The notes beneath the pieces are model-generated. The model did not search any database, was not told the origin of the DNA, and saw only the letters and a program-made list of their open reading frames with translations. This document shows, one piece after another, positions 1-10,083 of a DNA stretch of 64,000 bases; the stretch's first letter is position 1, and every line of letters begins with the position of its first letter. Position numbers and translations under genes: made by a program. Where the stretch lies: the NCBI GenBank assembly GCA_964463165.1, contig CAYXBK010000009.1, positions 62,001-126,000 of the forward strand. The letters are read 5' to 3'. The stretch comes from UBA7236 sp964463165. GTDB lineage: Bacteria; Bacteroidota; Bacteroidia; Chitinophagales; BACL12.

Positions 1-1350
1 GGTTCCTTTATACATATAATTCGGCAATTTAACGGAAGGCATTTTCTGAATTAATTCATAGTAATTAATTGCTTTCCCCGCTTCTGCTGCTTTTTTTTCT
101 TCATCAGCATAAGTGTATTTAATAAAATCCATATTTGTAAAATCACGGAGATAGCCGTTTGTAATATACAGGTCCTGATTGCCATCGTTGTCAAAATCTG
201 CAAATAAAGGCGCCCAGCTCCAGTCTGTTGCTGCAACACCTGCAAATTGCCCGATATCAGAATAACTGCCGTCGCCATTATTTATTTGCAGCGTATTGCG
301 CATCACCTGGTGAAACAAACCATAATCAACTGCGAGTTGATATGCATCATAACGTGAAGGGCCCTTTAATAATTTTTGCCTTTGATTATCTTCCGGCAAC
401 ATATCGCAAACAATCAAATCCGGAAAACCGTCGTGATTGATATCTGCAAGATCGGCTCCCATTGAAAACTGGGAAGTGTGTTGAAATGAAGAAGTTAATT
501 TTTCAGTGAACGTACCGTCTCCATTATTAAAATATAAAAAATCGCGTTCCTGAAAATCATTTGTAACAAAAATATCAGGCAGTAAATCATTATTAAAATC
601 ACTGGTAATTACGCCGAGTCCGAAATTCAACGGGCTGCCGTTGATGCCGGCTTCGGCACTTACATCTTTAAAAAATCCATTTTCATTTTTATATAATTTA
701 TTTCCGCCCAACGGATCGCGTTGTTTGTGCACTTCATCCACAATAAAATTCTTTTGCTGATTAAAACAATGATTTAATAAAAACAGATCCAGATCGCCGT
801 CTGTATCATAGTCAAAAAATGAAGCATGAGTTGTATAAGAAGGATCATCAATACCGTATTGTTTTGCCTGTTCGGTGAATGTAAGATCGCCGTTATTCAC
901 AAATAATTTATTTCGTCTTTCTTCAGCCGCATATTTTCCTGATCTGCAAACATAAATATCAAGGTAGCCGTCTGCATTTATATCGGCCATAGTTACACCC
1001 GTGCTCCAGCCTGGAAATTCTGCAATCCCGGATTTTTCTGAAATATCTTCAAAAACAAAATTGCCTTTATTGAGATATAATTTATCGCCGGTCATATTTC
1101 CGGAAAAATAAATTTCGGGCAAACCGTCATTATTCAGATCTCCAAGCGCAACACCACCGCCGTTGTATAAATATTGATACAGCATAACATTTACCGATTC
1201 GCTTTCCGTGATTTGATTTATGAAACGCACGCCTGTATTTGCCGCCGGCATCCATGTGAAAAGTGCAGATCCCGGTTGTTGCGCAGCAATAGATGCAGAG
1301 AAGAAAACGGATGAAACGAGGATAAAAAACTGCCGGTATCTGAAATGCAT
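1..1350 (-). CDS. FG-GAP/VCBS repeat (CRTAC1/UnbV-like) secreted protein, 3' end outside window
   Basis: The reading frame opens with ATG at 1350 and stays open for 450 codons to the left edge, so the C-terminus is missing. Residues 1-20 (MHFRYRQFFILV then SAAQ-like end) form a signal peptide. The rest is a series of FG-GAP/VCBS calcium-binding propeller repeats of the form DxNxDGxxDI, for example 'DLNNDGLPEIYFSGN', 'DINADGYLDIYVC', 'DYDTDGDLDLFLLN' and 'DFDNDGNQDLYITNG'. The visible end is at 'NYMYKGT', where CRTAC1/ASPIC-UnbV family proteins usually continue with more repeats. Such proteins are exported and common beside SusCD loci in Bacteroidota; the substrate is unknown. It is divergent from susC. 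Confidence 0.85.
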   Translation of the reverse strand, partial: MHFRYRQFFILVSSVFFSASIAAQQPGSALFTWMPAANTGVRFINQITESESVNVMLYQYLYNGGGVALGDLNNDGLPEIYFSGNMTGDKLYLNKGNFVFEDISEKSGIAEFPGWSTGVTMADINADGYLDIYVCRSGKYAAEERRNKLFVNNGDLTFTEQAKQYGIDDPSYTTHASFFDYDTDGDLDLFLLNHCFNQQKNFIVDEVHKQRDPLGGNKLYKNENGFFKDVSAEAGINGSPLNFGLGVITSDFNNDLLPDIFVTNDFQERDFLYFNNGDGTFTEKLTSSFQHTSQFSMGADLADINHDGFPDLIVCDMLPEDNQRQKLLKGPSRYDAYQLAVDYGLFHQVMRNTLQINNGDGSYSDIGQFAGVAATDWSWAPLFADFDNDGNQDLYITNGYLRDFTNMDFIKYTYADEEKKAAEAGKAINYYELIQKMPSVKLPNYMYKGT

Positions 1351-1373
1351 TAATAGATAAAATTGCGGTTGTT

Positions 1374-1381
1374 CAAAATTA
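1374..1381 (-). promoter_or_regulatory. Candidate -7 box (TAATTTTG) for the FG-GAP gene
   Basis: On the minus strand TAATTTTG matches the Bacteroidota TAnnTTTG box and lies 23 bases before the ATG at 1350. No well-spaced -33 TTG is evident, so this is a motif match only. The rest of 1351-1579, the divergent gap to susC, shows no other clear site; a one-mismatch box (CAACTTTG, 1569-1576) lies immediately before the susC start. Confidence 0.4.
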
Positions 1382-1579
1382 TGGAATATTTGAGCAAACG
1401 GAGTTTTTGTTACACGAATTGCTAAACGAGCGAGGCTTCGATAAAAAACTTACCAAAAAATATAAATTATTCTCCATTTGAAGTAACATTGCATAACGAT
1501 TTCGAATTTAAAATTACGCCACTCTCATGCCTCTTTACAGGGCTTTAATATTAACGGACACTTTAAAACAACTTTGTTC

Positions 1580-4552
1580 ATGATGAATTTTTACAAACCA
1601 TTCAAAAAGGGTTTACTTCTGCTTTCATTATTATTACCACTTGCGGTAATGAGTCAAACGGCAAGTATCTCCGGAAAAATGACCGATTCAAAAGGTGAGC
1701 CTCTTCCCGGCGCAACAGTGCAAATTGAGGGAACAACCGTCGGCACAATTACAGATATTGACGGTATTTACATTTTGGGAGATCTTGAGCCCGGAACGTA
1801 TATGATCGCTTATACCTATGTAGGTTATAAGAAACTGGTAGAGTCGGTTACCCTCACTGCAGGTCAAAAATTTACCAAGGATGTTGTAATGATGGAAGAT
1901 GCATTGCTCCTTGATGAAACAGTGATCGTAGGTTACGGAACCAAGCGTGTAAAAGATCTGACAGGATCGGTTACTGCAATTACAACTAAAGATTTCCAAC
2001 CCGGAAGCGTAACAACTCCCGAACAATTAATTACCGGAAAAGTAGCCGGTGTGCAGATCACTTCAAACAGTGGTATGCCGGGTGCCGGAAGCAGAATTCG
2101 AATTCGCGGCGGTACCTCAATTAACGCAAGCAACGACCCGTTGATCGTAATTGATGGTGTACCTGTCGACAACGGAACAATAAACGGTGCAGGAAATCCA
2201 TTGAGCCTTATCAACCCTGACGATATAGAAAATATCACCGTTTTAAAAGATGCATCTGCTTCTGCAATTTACGGTTCACGTGCAGCAAACGGTGTAATTA
2301 TCATTACAACTAAAAAGGGTGTTACTAGTGATAAACTGCTTGTTGAATTCAATACATCAAATTCGATGTCGCAGGCAACTGGTTTTGTTGATGTTTTAAG
2401 TCCTGATGAATTCAGAGATGTAATTAATGCACACGGAACTGCAGGGCAAATTTCAAAACTCGGCGCTGAAAATACAGACTGGCAGGATGTGATTTACCGC
2501 ACCGGTTTTGCAACGGATAATAACCTCACACTTGCCGGCGGTTTGAAAAAATTACCTTACCGGTTTAATTTGAATTATTTAAATGACCAGGGTATTCTCG
2601 ACCGCTCTTCACTTTCACGTTATGGAACAACAGTAAGTATTGCGCCTGCATTACTCGATAATCATTTAATTATTGAAGGAAATGCAAAAGCGTATCATAC
2701 CGATAATGTATTTGCCGATCAGGGTTCAATCGGATCTGCAGTTACATTCGATCCGACACAACCTGTTTATGTGGATGATGATAAATACGGCGGATATTTT
2801 CAATGGGTGGATGCTTCAAACAATCTGATCAATCTTGCTCCGAAAAATCCGCTTGGAATTATTGAGCAAAAAGATGATTTCAGCGATGTGAACCGGTTCA
2901 TCGGAAATTTAAAACTGGATTATAAATTTCCTTTCCTGCCCGATCTGCATGGAATTGTAAATGTTGGTGGCGATTGGTCGCGAAGCAGCGGAACTGTTGT
3001 AATTCCTGAAGAAGCTGCAACGAATTACAGTACTGCAACAGGCGGTGGTGTAAATAATAAATACGAGCAAAGCAAAGACAATAAATTGCTGGAAGCATAT
3101 TTTAATTATGGCAAAGATTTAAAATCCATTTCAAGCCGCGTTGAATTAACCGGCGGTTATTCTTATCAAAACTGGCTTTCGAAATCTCCTGCTTTTCCAA
3201 GTCTCGATTTCAGCGGTGATACAGTAACACCTGCGGGAATTGATTTCGAAACAGAAAATACTTTGATCTCTTTTTACGGAAGATTGAATTATAATTTAAA
3301 AGAAAAATATTTAATAACGGCTACCTTGCGTGATGATGGTTCGTCACGTTTCAGCCCGGATACACGATGGGGATTATTTCCGTCCGTAGCACTTGCATGG
3401 CGTATTACAGAAGAAGATTTTCTGAAAGATGCCGGTGTGTATTTCAAACTCCGTTTGGGTTATGGTGTAACCGGACAGCAGGATTTTTCAAATGATTATC
3501 CGTATATCGCTAATTATGATTCAAGTACTTCAACAGCACAATATCAATTCGGTGAAGCATTTTATTATCTGCTTCGTCCGGATGGTTACGACCCGAACAT
3601 TAAATGGGAAGAAACAACTTCTTATAACCTCGGACTCGACTTCGGATTTTTAAATGACCGCATTTCAGGATCAATTGATATTTATAAAAAAGTAACGGAT
3701 GATTTACTGGCGATCGTGCCGATTCCGGCTGGAACAAATTTCACAAACAAAATTCTCACGAACGTGGGAAGTATGGAAAACCAGGGCGTGGAAGTGAATA
3801 TAAATGTGGTTGCCATTGATAAAAAAGATCTCGATCTTGATCTTGGCGTAAACGGAACATCAAACAAAAATGAACTTACAAATATTACTTTAACTGAGGA
3901 CCCCTCATCACCCGGCATACTTGTAGGTGGTATCGGCGGTGGTATCGGAAATACAATTCAGATTCATTCTGTTGGATATGCAACAAATACTTTTTATACA
4001 TACCAGCAGGTGTATGATGAAAACGGAAATCCGATCGAAGGAGAATATGTGGATCAGAATAACGACAGCATTATTAATCAGGATGACCTGGTTTGGGGTG
4101 AAAATCCGACACCGGATTTTTATCTTGGGTTCAATGCCAACCTGAGATATAAAAAATGGAGCGCAGGTTTTTCATTACGCGGTGAGTTCGGCAATTATGT
4201 TTACAATAACGTAAATTCTCAGAGAGGCGTTTGGCAGAATGTTCCTTCAACCGGAACCTATCTGCAAAATCTTGTTTCAAATTATAATGAAACAGAATTC
4301 CAAACCTATCAATTCTTTTCAGATTATTATATTGAGAAAGCATCATTCGTGAGAATGGATTATTTCAATATCGGATATAATGTGGGCAGTATTTTTAATA
4401 ATCATGCTTCACTTACCTTGTCGGCAGTAGTGCAGAATGTATTTGTTGTTACACCTTATACCGGCCTTGATCCCGAAATTGCAGGTGGTATCGACAATAC
4501 AATTTATCCACGCCCGAGAATTTATTCATTAAATATTAATCTCAAAATGTAA
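1580..4552 (+). CDS. susC: SusC/RagA-family TonB-dependent outer-membrane receptor
   Basis: Outer-membrane TonB-dependent transporter of the SusC family, about 990 residues, the family's usual length. Residues 1-25 are a signal peptide ending near AVMSQ. Residues ~27-110 are the carboxypeptidase-regulatory-like domain (ISGKMTDSKGEPLPGATV). Next come a TonB box-like DETVIVGYGT and the plug with the SusC/RagA hallmark RIRGGTSINASNDPLIVIDG. A long beta-barrel ends in a C-terminal beta strand (YSLNINLKM). A TTG six bases upstream is in frame, but ATG at 1580 (or 1583) is the more likely start. It forms an operon with susD 12 bases downstream, and the amylases nearby suggest starch/maltodextrin as substrate (inference). 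Confidence 0.95.
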   Translation: MMNFYKPFKKGLLLLSLLLPLAVMSQTASISGKMTDSKGEPLPGATVQIEGTTVGTITDIDGIYILGDLEPGTYMIAYTYVGYKKLVESVTLTAGQKFTKDVVMMEDALLLDETVIVGYGTKRVKDLTGSVTAITTKDFQPGSVTTPEQLITGKVAGVQITSNSGMPGAGSRIRIRGGTSINASNDPLIVIDGVPVDNGTINGAGNPLSLINPDDIENITVLKDASASAIYGSRAANGVIIITTKKGVTSDKLLVEFNTSNSMSQATGFVDVLSPDEFRDVINAHGTAGQISKLGAENTDWQDVIYRTGFATDNNLTLAGGLKKLPYRFNLNYLNDQGILDRSSLSRYGTTVSIAPALLDNHLIIEGNAKAYHTDNVFADQGSIGSAVTFDPTQPVYVDDDKYGGYFQWVDASNNLINLAPKNPLGIIEQKDDFSDVNRFIGNLKLDYKFPFLPDLHGIVNVGGDWSRSSGTVVIPEEAATNYSTATGGGVNNKYEQSKDNKLLEAYFNYGKDLKSISSRVELTGGYSYQNWLSKSPAFPSLDFSGDTVTPAGIDFETENTLISFYGRLNYNLKEKYLITATLRDDGSSRFSPDTRWGLFPSVALAWRITEEDFLKDAGVYFKLRLGYGVTGQQDFSNDYPYIANYDSSTSTAQYQFGEAFYYLLRPDGYDPNIKWEETTSYNLGLDFGFLNDRISGSIDIYKKVTDDLLAIVPIPAGTNFTNKILTNVGSMENQGVEVNINVVAIDKKDLDLDLGVNGTSNKNELTNITLTEDPSSPGILVGGIGGGIGNTIQIHSVGYATNTFYTYQQVYDENGNPIEGEYVDQNNDSIINQDDLVWGENPTPDFYLGFNANLRYKKWSAGFSLRGEFGNYVYNNVNSQRGVWQNVPSTGTYLQNLVSNYNETEFQTYQFFSDYYIEKASFVRMDYFNIGYNVGSIFNNHASLTLSAVVQNVFVVTPYTGLDPEIAGGIDNTIYPRPRIYSLNINLKM

Positions 4553-4564
4553 ATCTTTTCAGCA

Positions 4565-6160
4565 ATGAAAAATAAATATATACTACCGATCGTGATGCTC
4601 TTTGGATTGAGTGCGTCACTTGTATCTTGTTTCAATGACCTGGATTTAAATCCGGTGAACGGACTTGATGCTGCTGATGTTTACGAAAATCCTGATAATT
4701 ATATTCATGTGCTTGCCAAATTATACGCAGGCCTTGCATTAACCGGCAACCAGGGCCCGGCGGGTAACCCCGATTTAAATACCGCTGATGAAGGGTTTAC
4801 AGGTTATATCCGCACGATGTGGAACCTGCAGGAATTAACAACAGATGAAGTGAAATGTGCATGGGGCGATCCGGGAATTCCAGAGCTCGATAAAATGACA
4901 TGGAATTCTACAAATTCATTTATCGATGCGATGTACTACAGGATATTTTTCCAGGTTCCTTTATGCAATGAATTTATTCAGCAATCATCAGATGATAAAA
5001 TGAATGAAAGAGGATTTTCTGCAGAAGATCAGGAGCGTATCCGCGGCTACCGTGAAGAAGCGAGATTTTTGCGTGCATTAAGTTATTATCATGCAATGGA
5101 TTTGTTTGGTAACGTACCCTTTGTTACGGAAGAAGACGGAGTGGGAGCATTTTTACCAACTCAAATTTCAAGAGCAGACCTCTTCATTTATATTGAATCC
5201 GAATTGCTTGATATTGAATCTAAATTACCTGCGCCGCAAACAAATGAATATGCAAGAGCTGATAAAGCCGCTGTGTGGACATTACTGGCGAAATTATATT
5301 TGAATGCTGAGGTATATACAGGCACTCCGCGATATACCGATTGTGCAACCTGGAGTAAAAAAATAATTGATGAAGGTGGTTATACGCTTGAACCCGAATA
5401 TGAGCATTTATTTTTTGCTGATAATGACGGTTCAAATGAAGTGATATTCCCGGTTACTTATGACGGCAACTTTACACAAACATTTGGCGGAACAACTTTC
5501 TTAACACATTCAACAATTGGTGGCGACTCGATGAGTGCAATCGACCTTTCTTATTTCGGTGTTGAATTCGGATGGGGCGGCAACAGGTCAACACCTGAAT
5601 TTGCTGCGAAATTTCCGGATACCGATGACGACAGGAATTTATTTTTCACCTTCGGACAAACACTTGTGTTTACAGATGATGCACAGTTAAGTGATTTTAC
5701 CGTCGGATGGCCGGTTGCGAAATGGAGAAATATTAAACAGGATGGAACAATGGGTTCGGATGCGACAGGAAATTATGTAGACATTGATTTTCCGATGTTC
5801 CGCCTGGCAGATGTATTATTAATGTATGCAGAATGTGCCGCAAGGGGAAGTGCTGATATGGGTCTTGGCATTGGTTATTTTAATCAGTTGCGTGAACGTG
5901 CTTACGGCGATGCATTGCATAATGTGGTTTCCATCACACCCGAATCGGTACTCGACGAACGTGCACGTGAATTGTATTATGAAGGATACCGCAGAACAGA
6001 CCTGATCCGCTTTGGTTTATTTACAGGAGGTGGTTATACATGGGCGTTTAAAGGCGGTTCATATATCGGAACAGCGGTTGATGATCATTTAAATTTATTC
6101 CCGATACCTACTGCTGATATTGTTGCAAATCCAAACCTCAAACAGAACCCGGGCTATTAA
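4565..6160 (+). CDS. susD: SusD/RagB-family glycan-binding outer-membrane lipoprotein
   Basis: Surface lipoprotein that caps SusC and delivers glycan to it. The N-terminus carries a lipoprotein signal with lipobox LVSC (Cys at about residue 22). The body is TPR-like helical: SusD N-terminal block with REEARFLRALSYYHAMDLFGNVPF, and a C-terminal SusD block with the usual DERARELYYEGYRRTDLIRFG. It ends in FPIPTADIVANPNLKQNPGY, the classic SusD terminus. Its 531 residues are typical. It follows susC by 12 bases and is closed by a strong terminator at 6181-6210, so susCD is a two-gene unit. No SusE/SusF homologue is seen downstream. Confidence 0.95.
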   Translation: MKNKYILPIVMLFGLSASLVSCFNDLDLNPVNGLDAADVYENPDNYIHVLAKLYAGLALTGNQGPAGNPDLNTADEGFTGYIRTMWNLQELTTDEVKCAWGDPGIPELDKMTWNSTNSFIDAMYYRIFFQVPLCNEFIQQSSDDKMNERGFSAEDQERIRGYREEARFLRALSYYHAMDLFGNVPFVTEEDGVGAFLPTQISRADLFIYIESELLDIESKLPAPQTNEYARADKAAVWTLLAKLYLNAEVYTGTPRYTDCATWSKKIIDEGGYTLEPEYEHLFFADNDGSNEVIFPVTYDGNFTQTFGGTTFLTHSTIGGDSMSAIDLSYFGVEFGWGGNRSTPEFAAKFPDTDDDRNLFFTFGQTLVFTDDAQLSDFTVGWPVAKWRNIKQDGTMGSDATGNYVDIDFPMFRLADVLLMYAECAARGSADMGLGIGYFNQLRERAYGDALHNVVSITPESVLDERARELYYEGYRRTDLIRFGLFTGGGYTWAFKGGSYIGTAVDDHLNLFPIPTADIVANPNLKQNPGY

Positions 6161-6180
6161 TTTATATTTTTAAAATATGC

Positions 6181-6210
6181 AGGCTCCATCCGAAAGATGG
6201 AGCCTTTTTT
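6181..6210 (+). terminator. Rho-independent terminator after susD
   Basis: A perfect 10-bp stem, AGGCTCCATC / GATGGAGCCT, closes a 5-base loop (CGAAA) and is followed by a run of T. It separates susCD from the SusA-like gene. Confidence 0.92.
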
Positions 6211-6240
6211 ATGCACTATTTAAGTGGTGGTTTTTTTCTT

Positions 6241-6248
6241 TAGTTTTG
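6241..6248 (+). promoter_or_regulatory. -7 promoter box (TAGTTTTG) for the SusA-like gene
   Basis: Exact match to TAnnTTTG, 25 bases before the ATG at 6274 and just after the susD terminator. No clean -33 TTG lies at the usual spacing; the upstream stretch is a T-run. Together with the terminator it implies separate transcription of the neopullulanase. Confidence 0.55.
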
Positions 6249-6273
6249 AGAATAAAAGCGATCGGATAAAAAT

Positions 6274-8118
6274 ATGAAACACCTCATTGTAATTTTACTT
6301 TACTCCTTACTCATAACGCATCACTCCTCTTCACAATCTGTTGAGCGTATTTGCCCGCCGAACTGGTGGGTGGGCATGCAAAATAAAAATCTGCAGCTGA
6401 TGATCCATGGTGAAAAAATTGCGGATTTTGATATCGCATTAAATTATCCGGGCGTTGAAATTTATAAAACCACAAGGGTTGAAAATCCGAATTATATTTT
6501 TCTTGATTTAATTATTCAGGAGGAAACAATTCCCGGCACAATTGATTTGATTTTTAAGAACGGGAAAACACAATTTATTCAGAAATATGAATTAAAGGGA
6601 AGACAAAAAAGAAATTTCAATTATGGATATACCCCGAATGATTTTATTTATTTATTAATGCCCGACCGTTTTTCAAATGGCGATGCATCAAATGATATCA
6701 TTGCCGGTATGCAGGAAGATACAATGGACCGTGCAAATTTAGGCGGCAGACACGGTGGCGATCTGCAGGGTATTATCAATCATCTCGATTATATAAAAAA
6801 TCTCGGCGCAACCGCTACATGGTGCACTCCATTAATCGAAAATGATCAGCCGGCATGGAGTTATCACGGTTATGCGGCAACCGACCATTATAAAATTGAT
6901 CCGCGATATGGCAATTCTGATCTCTATGAAAAATATGTAGAGGAATCACATAAGCGCAATTTAAAAGTTGTGGTCGACCTGGTGCATAATCATGTGGGCG
7001 GTGAATGCTGGTTTGTAAAGGATTTGCCGATGAAAGATTTTATTCATCAATGGGATTCATCATTTGTAAGAAGCAATTACCGCACAAGTGTAAAGCTCGA
7101 TCCTTATGCAAGTGATTTTGATTTTAAAAAAATGAATGAAGGCTGGTTCGACCGTCATATGCCAGATTTAAATCAGGATAATGCATTCATGGCAAATTAT
7201 TTAATTCAGAATAATATCTGGTGGATCGAAAATTATCAGGTGGATGGATTCCGATTGGATACTTATCCTTATTCAGATCTTGATTTTTTAATTCAATGGA
7301 AAAAGGCAATTGATACAGAATATCCCGGCTTTGGTGTTTTCGGTGAAGTGTGGGTAAGCGGTGTCGGCGTGCAGGGTTATTTTCAGGGAGATAATCATTT
7401 AAACACCGGATATAATTCATTGTTGCCGGGCCTTACCGATTTTAATTTATATGATGCATTAATTACGGGACTGAACGAACCCTTCGGCTGGTATAACGGT
7501 GTTACACGATTATATCACAACCTTGCACAGGATTATATGTATGGCGATGTGATGAAAAATGTTTTGTTTCTGGATAATCATGATGTGAGCCGTTTTTATT
7601 CGGTGGTGGGAGAAGACATCAATAAATTTAAAATGGGCATTGCATTTATCATGACAACCCGCGGCATGGTGCAATGGTATTACGGAGATGAAATAGGAAT
7701 GAAAAATTTCACAAACCCCGACGGGCGTGTACGTGAAGATTTTCCCGGCGGATGGTCAAACGATTCAATTAATAAATTTAATTCTGTAAATCTGAATCCA
7801 CAGGAAAAGGAAATATTTAATTATGTTTCCAAACTTGCCAACTGGCGGAAAAATTCGGAAGTAATTGCAAATGGCAAATTAATGCAATTCATTCCCGAAG
7901 AGGGCGTTTATGTTTATTTCCGCTACACTGAAAATAAAAGCGTGATGGTTGTGATGAATTCTTCGGCAAAAGATTATACACTTGATTCAATTCGTTTTAC
8001 AGAGAGATTAAATGGTTACACATCTGCCAAAAATGTTGTAACGGATAAAACTGAAAATGATTTCAGTAAAATAGTTGTGAAGGGAATGGGTGCGGAAATT
8101 TTTGAGATGATCAGATGA
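6274..8118 (+). CDS. susA: SusA-like periplasmic neopullulanase / cyclomaltodextrinase (GH13)
   Basis: Hydrolyses alpha-1,4 links of imported maltodextrins, by analogy to Bacteroides SusA. A signal peptide (residues ~1-20) is followed by a cyclomaltodextrinase N-domain (PPNWWVGMQNKNLQLMIHG, residues ~28-110) and a GH13 barrel. All four conserved regions are present: DLVHNH (D235), GFRLD (nucleophile D329), FGEVW (acid/base E358) and LDNHD (D437). A C-terminal beta domain completes 614 residues, close to SusA length. There is no T9SS tag, which fits a periplasmic enzyme. Position directly after susCD supports the sus assignment. Confidence 0.92.
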   Translation: MKHLIVILLYSLLITHHSSSQSVERICPPNWWVGMQNKNLQLMIHGEKIADFDIALNYPGVEIYKTTRVENPNYIFLDLIIQEETIPGTIDLIFKNGKTQFIQKYELKGRQKRNFNYGYTPNDFIYLLMPDRFSNGDASNDIIAGMQEDTMDRANLGGRHGGDLQGIINHLDYIKNLGATATWCTPLIENDQPAWSYHGYAATDHYKIDPRYGNSDLYEKYVEESHKRNLKVVVDLVHNHVGGECWFVKDLPMKDFIHQWDSSFVRSNYRTSVKLDPYASDFDFKKMNEGWFDRHMPDLNQDNAFMANYLIQNNIWWIENYQVDGFRLDTYPYSDLDFLIQWKKAIDTEYPGFGVFGEVWVSGVGVQGYFQGDNHLNTGYNSLLPGLTDFNLYDALITGLNEPFGWYNGVTRLYHNLAQDYMYGDVMKNVLFLDNHDVSRFYSVVGEDINKFKMGIAFIMTTRGMVQWYYGDEIGMKNFTNPDGRVREDFPGGWSNDSINKFNSVNLNPQEKEIFNYVSKLANWRKNSEVIANGKLMQFIPEEGVYVYFRYTENKSVMVVMNSSAKDYTLDSIRFTERLNGYTSAKNVVTDKTENDFSKIVVKGMGAEIFEMIR

Positions 8119-8211
8119 GTGTTTTCAATTTGCCAACTCCGGTCATTTCACCCTTTATGTTTCCCTGATATTCCAGCCCAAATCTTTATAATTTATTTAT
8201 ATCTCCCGCTC

Positions 8212-8219
8212 TACCTTTG
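8212..8219 (+). promoter_or_regulatory. -7 promoter box (TACCTTTG) for the kinase-regulator-kup operon
   Basis: Exact TAnnTTTG match ending 18 bases before the ATG at 8238. An in-frame TTG inside the box would extend the kinase upstream; the box argues for the ATG instead. Confidence 0.55.
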
Positions 8220-8237
8220 TATTGTAAATCGGATAAT

Positions 8238-9383
8238 ATGCCGGAGCCAAATAAGAGGAAACGAAGCAGGGCAAATGAATATCTCATCAGTGTTTTTTCA
8301 GTAATCGCTGTTGCGGGTGTGAATTTCCTGGCCTCCAATCTTGTCGGATACAGGGTGACAGCCCTCTTCCTGCTGGTAACCGTATCCTTGCTTGCAATGG
8401 TATTTGATATCTGGCCGGTACTGGTGGCCGCCTTGCTCAGTGCATTGGTTTGGGATTTTTTCTTTATACCGCCCAGGTTTCATATGACGGTTTCTTCAGG
8501 TGAAGATCTGCTTTTATTACTTATGTATTTTGTTATTGCCATGCTGAGCGCAGCATTCACTTTTCAAATCAGGCAGAAAGAAAAACAATTGCAGAAAAAA
8601 GAAGAAAAAGAAAAAGCAATTAAATTGTACAATACACTTTTAAATTCTTTGTCGCATGAATTGCGAACTCCTATCGCCACAATTATTGGCGCTACGGATA
8701 CAATGAGAGATAATAAAGAGAAATTGTCGACCGAAAACGCTGCAGCATTATTAAATGAAATTTCAATTGCATCGCTTCGTCTCAGCCATCAGGTTGAAAA
8801 TTTATTAAACATGAGCCGGGTTGAATCCGGTGTATTGAAACCCAAAAAAGATTGGTGCGATATACAGGAACTGATATACGGATCGATCAATAAACTCGGA
8901 GATAAATCTGCCCACCATAAAATAAATGTTGATCTGCAAAATGAATTGCCTTTATTTAAACTGGATTATGGGCTAATGGAACAGGTGATTTTTAATTTGC
9001 TGAATAATGCAATTGCATACACACCCGGCGGTTCTGAAATCAATATCAAAGCATCCTGCACAACTTCTTTTGAAGGAATATTTGAAGAATCAGGTAATAC
9101 AGCTGAGATAAAAAGAAATAAAACCACGACCGAACTCATTCTGATCATCTCCGACAACGGCCCGGGATTTCCGCCGGATGAAATGAAATATGTGTTCGAT
9201 AAATTTTACAGATTAAAAGAAACGCAACCGGGCGGAACCGGTCTCGGATTATCTATTGTAAAGGGATTTGTTGAGGCGCATAAAGGAAGAATTGAATTGA
9301 GAAATTTGCCGGGCGGCGGTGCGGAATTCACAATACGTATTCCTGCCGAAACCACTTATATGAATTTATTAAAAAATGAATAA
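8238..9383 (+). CDS. Short KdpD-like sensor histidine kinase (DUF4118 + HisKA + HATPase)
   Basis: Membrane histidine kinase of 381 residues. Residues ~15-115 form about four transmembrane segments of the KdpD DUF4118 type (GYRVTALFLLVTVSLLAMVF; WDFFFIPPRFHMTV). Then come a short coiled segment rich in K/E/Q, an H-box SHELRTPIATIIG, N-box NLLNNAIAYTP, G1 DNGPGF and G2 GTGLGLSI. Full KdpD is roughly 900 residues. The N-terminal KdpD sensor and USP domains and the GAF-like part are absent here. Its stop overlaps the response-regulator start by 8 bases. The downstream kup suggests it senses potassium or osmotic state (inference); no kdpFABC genes are in the window. Confidence 0.88.
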   Translation: MPEPNKRKRSRANEYLISVFSVIAVAGVNFLASNLVGYRVTALFLLVTVSLLAMVFDIWPVLVAALLSALVWDFFFIPPRFHMTVSSGEDLLLLLMYFVIAMLSAAFTFQIRQKEKQLQKKEEKEKAIKLYNTLLNSLSHELRTPIATIIGATDTMRDNKEKLSTENAAALLNEISIASLRLSHQVENLLNMSRVESGVLKPKKDWCDIQELIYGSINKLGDKSAHHKINVDLQNELPLFKLDYGLMEQVIFNLLNNAIAYTPGGSEINIKASCTTSFEGIFEESGNTAEIKRNKTTTELILIISDNGPGFPPDEMKYVFDKFYRLKETQPGGTGLGLSIVKGFVEAHKGRIELRNLPGGGAEFTIRIPAETTYMNLLKNE

Positions 9384-10062
9384 GCCTTCCATTTTAATTA
9401 TTGATGATGAACCGCAGATCCGCAAATTGCTGCAGATCAGCCTGGAAAGCAATGATTATCATGTGCAGGAAGCAGCAACAGGAAAAGATGGAATTATTAT
9501 GGCAGCTAATCATCCGCCTGATCTTATTTTACTTGATATCGGATTACCGGATAAAAGCGGACATGATGTGCTAAAGGAATTGCGTGCATGGTATGTAAAA
9601 CCCATTTTAATTTTATCTGCAAAAAATAATGAAGAAGATATTGTAATGGCTCTGGATAATGGCGCCAACGATTATCTGGTAAAACCTTTTCGCACAGGAG
9701 AATTACTTGCACGCATCCGTTCGGCAGTGCGGACACAGTTATCAAGTGAAAGTTTACCTGTGATGCATTGCGGGGATCTTGAAATTGATTTAAATGCACG
9801 CTCCGTAAGGAAGAAAAATGAATTTATAAAATTAACATCAACCGAATATAATTTACTTGTATTGTTTGCAAAAAATGAAGGACGTGCGCTCACACACCAA
9901 TACATACTCAGGGAAGTCTGGGGGCCCGGCTTTATTCATGAAACACAATATTTAAGAGTATTTATTGCACAACTCAGAAAAAAAATTGAAGATGATGCGA
10001 ACCAGCCCGTTTATATTTTAACAGAGTCGGGTGTCGGATACAGGTTTGCGTCGGAAAATTAA
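9376..10062 (+). CDS. KdpE-like OmpR-family response regulator
   Basis: Cytoplasmic DNA-binding response regulator, 228 residues. The receiver domain has the acidic pair IIDDEP near the N-terminus, phospho-acceptor Asp in LILLDIGLPD, and the conserved Lys in VKPF. The C-terminal winged helix (residues ~130-225) includes LTSTEYNLLVLFAKNEGRAL and ESGVGYRF, as in OmpR/KdpE. It is translationally coupled to the kinase (8-base overlap) and followed after 21 bases by kup, which it plausibly regulates (inference). Confidence 0.92.
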   Translation: MNKPSILIIDDEPQIRKLLQISLESNDYHVQEAATGKDGIIMAANHPPDLILLDIGLPDKSGHDVLKELRAWYVKPILILSAKNNEEDIVMALDNGANDYLVKPFRTGELLARIRSAVRTQLSSESLPVMHCGDLEIDLNARSVRKKNEFIKLTSTEYNLLVLFAKNEGRALTHQYILREVWGPGFIHETQYLRVFIAQLRKKIEDDANQPVYILTESGVGYRFASEN

Positions 10063-10083
10063 TTAACCATATTATTTATCAGA

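Noticed and set aside
2889..2904. AACCGGTT within susC as a LacI operator
   Set aside because: Internal to conserved coding sequence; an 8-base palindrome is expected by chance in 64 kb.
8115..8168. 17-codon ORF in ATGA overlap with the SusA-like stop
   Set aside because: Too short, no hydrophobic or conserved pattern, and it precedes an independent promoter at 8212.
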